From NCBI GenBank assembly GCA_937899065.1, contig CALBPG010000123.1, forward strand, positions 1 through 54,757: 54,757 bases of DNA. The letters run 5' to 3'. Each line of letters starts with the position of its first letter. Within the stretch, counting starts at the first letter, position 1. Origin of the DNA: an uncultured Allomuricauda sp. (lineage in GTDB: Bacteria; Bacteroidota; Bacteroidia; Flavobacteriales; Flavobacteriaceae). Shown here piece after piece: positions 37,669-45,900 of this stretch. The notes beneath the pieces were generated by a model. That model did no database searches, had not been told where the DNA came from, and saw nothing but the letters and a program-made list of their open reading frames with translations. The translations under genes and the position numbers were made by a program.

Positions 37669-39573
37669 ATGCAGAAGCAAAAATTATTTAGCGAAAAACT
37701 GTTCCCCCTCGGTTTGATGTTCTTAATTGACGTGCTGCTTACCGGAATGTCCTTTATCTTATCGTATGTGCTGTGTTCAATGATTGTCCCAGACATCATC
37801 AATCACCGTATGTTGATACAATTACCTGTGGTGGTGGCTTTAACCTCTTTGATTTTCCTTTCCATAGGAATTTACAAAGGAGTGGTGAAGTATGACCGCA
37901 TACGAGAAGTGTACAGTATTTTCAATGCCATTTGTCTGGCCAATATCTTGACTATCATTTTGGTGGTGATTAATGGTAAACTTATCATGGAAGAGGATTT
38001 TATGGTTCCTCTTTCCATTATTATAGTGCATAGTATACTGAGTTTCTCAGCCTTAGTGGCTTCGCGCTTCCTATATAAGCGTTTGATAATTGCACTGAAG
38101 AAAAAATTACGTCCGACAGCGAAGGTTTTGTTTGTCCACGATTTTGAATCGCAAACAGAAGCGCTCGATACATACATGGAGGCATTTAAAGAAAAGGAGT
38201 ATTCCAACGTCTTCCAAAACAATATCAACGAGAAGAACCAAAAAAAAAAGCTATCTGAAACCAATTTAAAAGAATTGGGTATTCAGCAGGTTTATTTTAA
38301 TATTCGACCTCACGAAACTGAAAAGCTTTGGGCGACAGTGCCTAACTTTCTTCATTTGAATAAATCGCTCCATCTTGTATTTCAAAATGATAAAGCGAAA
38401 ACTTCAACAACAAACAATGAAGATTTTGTTTTCACACCTTTAAGAAAAGAATATCTTTTTCCAAATATGTTGGACGCGTCTTCTGTAAAGAAAGACTTTA
38501 TATCCAATTACAAGAATAAAACCGTTCTTATCACCGGAGCAGGAGGACTTATTGGTCGCGAGTTGGTAAAACAGCTAGTAGCTTTTAGCACCCAAACCCA
38601 AATTATTTTGGTAGACAATTCCGAAGCTGCGCTTAGAGGAACAATGGCGATTATCGATGACGATTCAAAGCAAAATGTTGTTCCAAAGCTAACAGACGTT
38701 AAAGAAAGGGATTCACTCAAAAAGATTTTCAAAGAATATACTCCTAAAGTGGTAATTCATGCCGCCGGGAATAATTTTGATGAATTTTTTGAGGATAATT
38801 TCAACAAGGCTGTAAAACATAACGTTATGGCCACCAAAATTATCGCTGACCTTGCGTTGGACTTTAACGTAGAACGTTTTGTTTTCTGTTCCCATGCAGA
38901 AGCCATAATGCCTTCAACGAATTTACACGTTGGAAAACGCCTCTCGGAATTATATATCAATAGTTTGAATGGTATCAGCAAGAAGAAGCATACTGAGTTT
39001 CGTGCATTACGCATGGATAGGGTTTTTGCTGATGAAACCTCGGTACAGCAGTGGTCTTTTATTAAAGGCAAAGACCAGCGGCCAACAGACGTTAAAGAAT
39101 TGATTGTAACCAAAACAGATACGGCGCATCTTCTTTTGGCTTTGGGAGCGAAGAATATGGTGGACAGTAAGGCCGTATATTTTACACCCAAAATAGGTGT
39201 AAGCGTAGCAAAAAGTGTTTTGAGTTCTCTAAAAAACCACTGGTCAAGGATAGGAAGTCAATCAATGATTGAAGCTAATACTGGTTCCACAGACAATGTT
39301 TCGGATTACGAAGATTTTGTCAAATGTAAGTCGATGACGCTATCTCAAGCCTTAAAAACGGAAGAAGAAACGCTCAACCTGTGCAAAGAAGAATTAAAGC
39401 AGAAAATAGAAAGTATTTGCTTGAATCAATTGTTCAACGAGGAGGATTTCACACCTGTTTTTGAACTCATTCACTCCTTTGGTGAGGGGCATTGGGAGAA
39501 TCTTCATACATTGTACGTACAAAAAGCGCCCTTTCGCAAAATCATCAAATTACAAACCTCAAACTCAAATTAA
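37669..39573 (+). CDS. CapD/FlaA1/PglF-family membrane epimerase-dehydratase homologue with a degenerate active site
   Basis: A 634-residue protein with four N-terminal membrane helices, a CoA-binding-like linker and an SDR domain. The cofactor loop LITGAGGLIGREL (about 288-299) is intact. Elsewhere the catalytic pattern is lost: the usual S-T-D-K-A of UDP-GlcNAc 4,6-dehydratases is CSHAEA (407-412), so Asp becomes Ala and Lys becomes Glu. The HAA-x-KHVP loop reads HAAGNNFDE, and only the later Lys of VGKRLSE (423) remains. The C-terminal third also lacks the GLRPGEK-type motif. It opens the plus-strand operon with wza and wzc. It may be a pseudoenzyme with a structural or regulatory role, or a decaying gene, though the frame is fully open. 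The 2,6-dideoxy or QuiNAc-type dehydratase reaction should not be assumed. Confidence 0.85.
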   Translation: MQKQKLFSEKLFPLGLMFLIDVLLTGMSFILSYVLCSMIVPDIINHRMLIQLPVVVALTSLIFLSIGIYKGVVKYDRIREVYSIFNAICLANILTIILVVINGKLIMEEDFMVPLSIIIVHSILSFSALVASRFLYKRLIIALKKKLRPTAKVLFVHDFESQTEALDTYMEAFKEKEYSNVFQNNINEKNQKKKLSETNLKELGIQQVYFNIRPHETEKLWATVPNFLHLNKSLHLVFQNDKAKTSTTNNEDFVFTPLRKEYLFPNMLDASSVKKDFISNYKNKTVLITGAGGLIGRELVKQLVAFSTQTQIILVDNSEAALRGTMAIIDDDSKQNVVPKLTDVKERDSLKKIFKEYTPKVVIHAAGNNFDEFFEDNFNKAVKHNVMATKIIADLALDFNVERFVFCSHAEAIMPSTNLHVGKRLSELYINSLNGISKKKHTEFRALRMDRVFADETSVQQWSFIKGKDQRPTDVKELIVTKTDTAHLLLALGAKNMVDSKAVYFTPKIGVSVAKSVLSSLKNHWSRIGSQSMIEANTGSTDNVSDYEDFVKCKSMTLSQALKTEEETLNLCKEELKQKIESICLNQLFNEEDFTPVFELIHSFGEGHWENLHTLYVQKAPFRKIIKLQTSNSN

Positions 39574-39595
39574 TCGTTTTTTACCCCTTTTTAGC

Positions 39596-40363
39596 ATGAA
39601 GAACCATATGAAAAAGTGCTTAGTTGCGGTATTGACCATCGCCTTCTTAGCGTCATGTGCATCAAAACAAGACGTTGTTTATTTTCAAGATGCTTCCAAT
39701 TTCGAAACCATCGTCAGCGATGACATTTATGCGTACAAATTCAAGGTGGATGATGTAGTAAGCATACATGATTCTTCATAGGAACAGCAAGACAGTATTC
39801 CATACAACCAAATTAAAGGAGCGGAAGAAGGCGGTATCCGTCCAGAACAAGTAGACTATATTATTGACAAAGATGGAAATATTGATTTTCCTGTTTTAGG
39901 GGCTATCAAAATTGAAGGCTTTTCTCCAGAGGAAACCAAAAACCTCCTGAAAGATAGGTTGACTGATTATCTCAAAGACCCTATTATCAATATCCGATTG
40001 AAAAACTTTACGGTGACTGTTTTGGGTGAAGTCAATAGACCTGGGACTTATCCAGTGAATGGAGAGCAAATTACCATTTTGGAAGCTATCGGGCTTGCCA
40101 ACGATTTGACTATCAAAGGAAAAAGAGAAAATGTTTTGGTGATTCGTGATTTCAATGGCACAAAAGTATACAACAGAATTGATTTGACTTCAAAGCAAGC
40201 TTTGAATTCACCCGTATATTACCTAACGCAGAATGATGTGGTCTACATTGAGCCCAACCAATCTGCGATTACCTCTTCCGCATTGGATAACAGAGCTACC
40301 ATAGCCGTTTCCATTGCTTCGGTACTGATTACTTCCACAGTACTTATTTTGACTCGAAACTAG
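39596..40363 (+). pseudogene. wza: Wza-like polysaccharide export lipoprotein interrupted by one in-frame TAG
   Basis: The frame from the ATG at 39596 has a lipoprotein signal (KKCLVAVLTIAFLASC, lipid Cys21) and the N-terminal family motif DVVYFQDASNF. It is then closed by TAG at 39779-39781, after residue 61. The same frame continues without another stop to 40363: the poly_export domain (YIIDKDGNIDFPVLGAIKI), the SLBB region (VTVLGEVNRPGTYPVNG, ALNSPVYYLTQNDVVYIEP) and a C-terminal hydrophobic helix. Read through, it is 255 codons, normal for the family. The exporter would form the outer-membrane channel with the Wzc-like kinase encoded 20 bp downstream. No good restart ATG exists soon after the TAG (a TTG at 39959 is the nearest reasonable start), so the truncated peptide should be non-functional unless the TAG is suppressed. 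Confidence 0.92.
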
Positions 40364-40383
40364 AATCAGAAGGACATACAATC

Positions 40384-42762
40384 ATGAGCAAAACTTGGTC
40401 TGGTAACTCCAACGAAACCGATTTTAAGGACATTCTTTTTTCTTACCTGAAATATTGGTATTGGTTTGTAGTATCTGTAGTAATGTTCTTCATTTTTGCT
40501 TATCTCTACAACAGGTATGCAACACCGAAGTATGAAATGAAAGCCAAAATCCAGGTTTTGGAAGAGAAAGGAGCTTCTCCAGAGCTCGCAGTATTTAAAG
40601 ATTTAGACTTTTTGGCTGGAAAATCAGGAGAAGTTCAGGACGAAATTGAGATTTTGAATTCCAGGACGAACTTCATCGAAGTGGTGCGTAACATGAAAAG
40701 CAACGTAGTGCTGACTGAACTTGGAGACATCAAGGACAGCGAAATCTATGGCCCTAGTCCGATAAAAGTGAATTTCTTGGCGCCTGATACGGTGATTTAT
40801 CAGTCAAGCTTTAGTTGTTTTCTAAAGTTGGATTCCAAATCAAGCTTTAAGTTCAAGATTGAAGAAAATGATAAGTTCGAGACCAAGGCTTTCGGAAAAA
40901 ATATCACTACGGCCATTGGAGATCTTATTATTACCCCAGATTTAGACGTCTACCCAAGTTACCGAAATGCCATTATTAGAATTAGTGTAAGGCCCATCGC
41001 TGATGTCGCTTTGGGATATAAAGGCTTGGTGAAAATCAGTACGGACGATGAGTACAGTAAAATTATCAACCTAAGCGTAGAACATCCGAATAAACAAAAA
41101 GGAATAGATATCTTGAATGGCTTGATACGCGTGTACAACCAGAATGCAATTGACGATAAGAAAGCCATTGCAGACCGGACGTTTTCCTTTATCAATGAAA
41201 GGATTGCCGATATCTATACCAACTTATCCAGCGTAGATCAATCAGCCGAAGAATTTAAAACGGATAGAGGATTGGCTGATATTCGGAGTCAAGCTAGTAT
41301 TAATTTGAATGTCGGTGCGGAAAACCAACAACAACTGGAAAATGCTAGGAATCAATTAAATATTGCTTCATCTATGCGGGATTTGGTAGACACGCAATCC
41401 CGGAATGACCAGACGTTACCCTCAAACATTGGTTTGTCTGACCCATCCATTGCGAATACAACGGCAAAGTATAACCAGTTGATTCAAGAAAGACAACGGT
41501 TGCTGAAGAGTTCCAATGAAAAGAATCCAATGATTGTAAGCCTGGATGAACAGTTAAATGGCTTAAAAAACAGCTTGCGTTCCAGTTTGAACACGATGTC
41601 AAACAACTTGTCCCTGACCGTGAATAGTTTGAGCAGCCAACAGTCTAGGATTAACAGCCGAATTTATTCCGCGCCGCGCAATGAAAGGGCACTTCGCGAT
41701 ATTACGCGGAAACAAGAAACTACAGAATCGTTATACCTCTTTCTATTACAAAGACGAGAAGAATCTCAGGTGGCTCTGGCGTCAACCGCGCCTAAATCCA
41801 AAGTTATTGATAGTGGTTATTTAAATGATGACCAGCCTGTCTCTCCAAACAAATTAAAGGTCTACCTAGCGTCATTGATATTAGGCTTTTTATTGCCTTT
41901 TGGGACCCTTTACGGATATAAAATGGTGGATAACAAAATCCACAGTAAATCCGAATTAGAAAAAGAAGTTTTGGATTATCCGGTCTTGGCTGAGTTACCC
42001 AGATTGAACAAAGCAGATAAAAAGTTTATTGACGATAACGACAGGTCTGTTCTTGCAGAATCCCTTAGGATACTGCGAACCAACTTGGATTATCTTATCA
42101 AATCCAAAAAAGGAGTAGAGAAAAACAATGTAGTGTTGGTCACTTCCAGTGTTTCTGGAGAAGGAAAAACCTTCGTATCTACCAACCTTTCAATGATTTT
42201 CGCTTCGACTAACAAAAAAGTACTCTTGATTGGAGCAGATATTCGAAATCCGAAAATCTATACCTTCTTTACGGATAAAAATGTAGACCATCTCGGACGT
42301 TCCGCTAAAAAGAAAAGTATTGGTCTTTCTGAGTACTTAATGGACAAGGACGTAACCGTCAAGGAGTTGATTCAACCTATGTTGGTTTACAACAATACCA
42401 TCGACGTTATTTATTCTGGTAAGATTTTACCCAATCCCTCCGAGCTTTTGATGAGCGATAGGATGAAAGACCTCCTAGCAGAAGTAGCCGATGAATACGA
42501 CTATGTCATCGTGGACAGTGCTCCATTAATGCTTGTAACCGATACTTTATTGATTAGCCCTTATGTAAATCATACGATTTATGTCACACGAGCTGGGGTT
42601 ACCGAAACCAAAGTAGTTGATTTCCCAATCAGTCTCCAGAAAGAAGGAAAGCTCAATGGATTGTCTTTCGTAGTGAACGATGTCAAGGAAGGAAATCTTG
42701 GCTACGGAGGCAAATATGGCTATGGTTACGGAATTAGTAAGAAAAAATGGTGGCAATTCTAG
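40384..42762 (+). CDS. wzc: Wzc-like polysaccharide co-polymerase and BY-family tyrosine kinase
   Basis: A 792-residue inner-membrane protein. A Wzz/PCP domain lies between two membrane helices (about residues 30-48 and 493-511), with a long coiled-coil-like periplasmic part, then a cytoplasmic kinase domain. The kinase has Walker A (SSVSGEGKTF, near 590), A' (LLIGADIRNPK) and B (YDYVIVDSAPL, near 705). The C-terminus carries a Tyr cluster (GYGGKYGYGYG) that is the autophosphorylation site in the family. It controls chain length and export together with the Wza channel. The ATG is 20 bp after the wza stop. The probable antagonist phosphatase gene lies at 47954-48691. Confidence 0.95.
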   Translation: MSKTWSGNSNETDFKDILFSYLKYWYWFVVSVVMFFIFAYLYNRYATPKYEMKAKIQVLEEKGASPELAVFKDLDFLAGKSGEVQDEIEILNSRTNFIEVVRNMKSNVVLTELGDIKDSEIYGPSPIKVNFLAPDTVIYQSSFSCFLKLDSKSSFKFKIEENDKFETKAFGKNITTAIGDLIITPDLDVYPSYRNAIIRISVRPIADVALGYKGLVKISTDDEYSKIINLSVEHPNKQKGIDILNGLIRVYNQNAIDDKKAIADRTFSFINERIADIYTNLSSVDQSAEEFKTDRGLADIRSQASINLNVGAENQQQLENARNQLNIASSMRDLVDTQSRNDQTLPSNIGLSDPSIANTTAKYNQLIQERQRLLKSSNEKNPMIVSLDEQLNGLKNSLRSSLNTMSNNLSLTVNSLSSQQSRINSRIYSAPRNERALRDITRKQETTESLYLFLLQRREESQVALASTAPKSKVIDSGYLNDDQPVSPNKLKVYLASLILGFLLPFGTLYGYKMVDNKIHSKSELEKEVLDYPVLAELPRLNKADKKFIDDNDRSVLAESLRILRTNLDYLIKSKKGVEKNNVVLVTSSVSGEGKTFVSTNLSMIFASTNKKVLLIGADIRNPKIYTFFTDKNVDHLGRSAKKKSIGLSEYLMDKDVTVKELIQPMLVYNNTIDVIYSGKILPNPSELLMSDRMKDLLAEVADEYDYVIVDSAPLMLVTDTLLISPYVNHTIYVTRAGVTETKVVDFPISLQKEGKLNGLSFVVNDVKEGNLGYGGKYGYGYGISKKKWWQF

Positions 42763-42937
42763 TCTAACACGGACTAATCTTTCTCCTCTTCCAAGGTATG
42801 TTTAGGTTTCATCGATGAAATGCACACTTCATCGAATTGTATGATGGGGCGTATCCAACGGATGGTCCCAATCGCTACTTTCGTTCCAATAATATTCCCC
42901 CAACCCCAAATCCTACATTTTTCTAAAAAATTAAGGA

Positions 42938-45900
42938 ATGAAGTTAGAAAACTTCCGCAGCATTTGTTGGCTGCTGCTGGGTAGGACGTGTAGTGTTTTT
43001 GGGCAAAATGAAAGTACGAATGGGCGTTGGAGTGACCCTGTCCCGTTCGGTATTGTGCCCGTAGCAGTGGCGAATCTTCCCGACGGACGATTAATTTGTT
43101 GGTCTTCACAATTTCGGAATACCTTTATTAGTAATGGCGATGGCGCTACGTTCACTGAGTTATTTGACCCCTTTGTGGGTACAGATGGTCAAGCGCTTGG
43201 GGAATTTACGTCAAATACCGACCACGATATGTTCTGCCCTGGGATTAATAACCTAGCGGACGGTCGTATCCTTGCTGCCGGAGGAACCAGTAGCGAGCGT
43301 ACCAGTATTTATGACTGGCGTACCGGAGTTTGGAGTGTTGCTGACGAAATGAATATTCCTAGAGGGTATCAAGGAAATGTCACCCTTTCGAACGGCTCGG
43401 TTTTTACAGTCGGAGGTTCTTGGAGTGGTGGTGCTTGGACCAATCGGGATGCCGAGATATGGACCAGTACATCAGGTTGGCAATTGCTTCCTGGAATCAA
43501 GGGCGATGACTTCTACACCTTTAATGACCTTTTAGGAGATTCTCAAAGTCCTCTATACCGTGCAGATAATCATATTTGGTTGTGGCCAGCACCGGACGGA
43601 AACCTTTTCCATGCAGGACCAAGCCAACAAATGCACTGGATAAATACTTCCGGTAATGGTACAATGATTGCCGCAGGACCTCGCGGAAACGATAGCTTTT
43701 CGATGAAAGGCACAACGGTAATGTTCGATACAGGAAAGATTCTCAAGGTCGGAGGGGCTGTGTCCTATGATGATGGCGACCCTGCGAACAATACCAGTTT
43801 TGTTATTGATATCAATAGCGGATACGGAAGCAATCCTACGGTTACCGCTACGAGCAACACCTTAACTTTTGCCCGAACCATGCACAACAGCACTGTATTG
43901 CCAAACGGACAAGTTTTGGTAACAGGTGGTTTAAGTGACGCATCCTTATTTACTGATACGGGCGCAAGGCTCACCGCTGAACTGTATGACCCAACGACCA
44001 ACTCATGGACCGCGGTTGCGGGAATGCAAACACCAAGAACTTATCATAGCGTCGCTATTTTGATGGTGGACGGTCGGGTTTTTGTTGGCGGTGGTGGTCT
44101 TTGTGATTCAACTCCGGGCTGTGTGAATCACTTTGACGCAGAGATTTACAGTCCACCGTACTTATTTGATTCGGGGGGTAATCTGGCTCTGCGTCCGGTG
44201 TTTAGTTCTCCTTTCTTTGCAAACTATATCACTTCCATTCCAGTGACTGGAAGCACGAGTATTCAATCCTTTAGTTTGGTGCGTTTTTCGGCAGCTACAC
44301 ATAGTACAAATAATGAACAACGAAGAATTCCCGTTTCATTCAATTCTTCAGGACAATCTTACACGGTAAACATTCCTAACCGCAATTTACTTCCGCCTGG
44401 ATATTACATGTTGTTCGCGATGGACAACAATGGTGTTCCATCCATAGCTGAAACCATTCAAATTGGGCAAGGACTTCAAGATCCACAAAATAATGACCTT
44501 TTAGTACAGCTGGATTTTGAAGAAAATTCAGGAATTACCGTTTCCGATAGTGCTGGAAGTAATGACTTCACCATAGCTGAAAGAAATGATAATGGAGCAT
44601 CCGTGACCGCTAATGACCATCAATGGAATGCCTCTGGTGTTTTTGGTGATGCCCTAGAACTTGATGGAAAATTCCATACTTCCAACACACTTTTGGAACT
44701 TCCCTACAACAATGATATCGCTCAATTAGAAGATGCGGTTACGGTCACGGCTTGGGTCTGGCGTGACGCTGGCAGTATTGTTACCCAAACGGGTAGGCCT
44801 GCCAATGTTGCGGTGTTTGCCCATAATTATCCTGCAATTTTTGCTGGGTTTCACAATTCTCTTTTAAAGTGGTCTTTTGGAACTACTGATGGGTTTGTCG
44901 ATTGTTATGCTGGACATGCTCCATTGAATCAATGGATGCACATTGCGGTGACATACGATGGCCGAGATGCTAAATTGTATTCCAATGGTATTGAGATTTG
45001 TAGCAAGCCGATACGCGGCAAAATCAGATTACGAAATGATAGTTCACCAAACAGTCGTTTCACTATTTCCGGTTTTTACGAACATCGCACCAACTTGCCT
45101 GTTGTGCCCTATGGTAACCGAAGTGGCATTACAGATGAGGTAGATGGCAGAATTGATGACTTTAGGATTTATAAAAAAGCGCTTTCCGCTACAGAAATCC
45201 AATCCATTTATAATTTAGGACTCATAGCGAATGTTCCTGGAATTTCGGATTGCTCCACACAAAGGATTGTGCCAGAATATAAAATTGGTCCAAACGGGCA
45301 GTGGAGAGATGGGAATGTTATTGAAGCTTTGGAGGGTAGTCAGGTATTTATTCGCGCTAAAAACTATTCAGGAGAATATTTTATTACCACGCCACAATAC
45401 GATGGGCCTACATTTTCTTCAGTAAATAGTACAAGTCGTTTGACGTCTGAAGGGGCGTATCAAATTGACACTTACGTCTATCACTTCAATAATCCCGAAC
45501 GAAATGATGGTTTAATTGACCGTTCCAATGTCGGGCAGTTTGCTTTGACTACAACTGGGGGTTGTTCCACCGTAATTGATTTACGACTAGAAATCTCCAA
45601 CGAGAATTGTGAAACCGAAATTATTCCAGAGTATCGCCTAAATGGGGTTTGGCAAAGTGGTCAAAATGACCTTACCGTGGAAGTTGGGACTGAAGTGGTA
45701 TTGAGCATGCTACCTAATACGATTTCGGTAGAAATTGAATTACCTAACGGTCAAACGGTAGGTGATAATTTTAGTTTGGGACAAGTTACTGCCGCCGATA
45801 GTGGCACTTATAAATTGATTTCCGAAGAAGGGTGCATTGATTTTATCAATTTAACGGTCAATGACCCGAATGGAAACCAGCCTCCTGTTGCGAACGCTAC

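Noticed and set aside
1335-42762. Reassignment of TAG to an amino acid throughout this genome, to explain the two interrupted genes.
   Set aside because: Several intact genes end in TAG at the expected family length, including one where the TAG overlaps the next start codon, so TAG works as a normal stop. Partial suppression remains possible and is listed as a finding.
42774-43109. A minus-strand reading frame of 111 codons covering the gap after wzc and the start of the second oxidase gene.
   Set aside because: Half of it is antisense to a strongly conserved coding region, and the rest shows no recognisable domain or start context, so I treat it as a chance frame.
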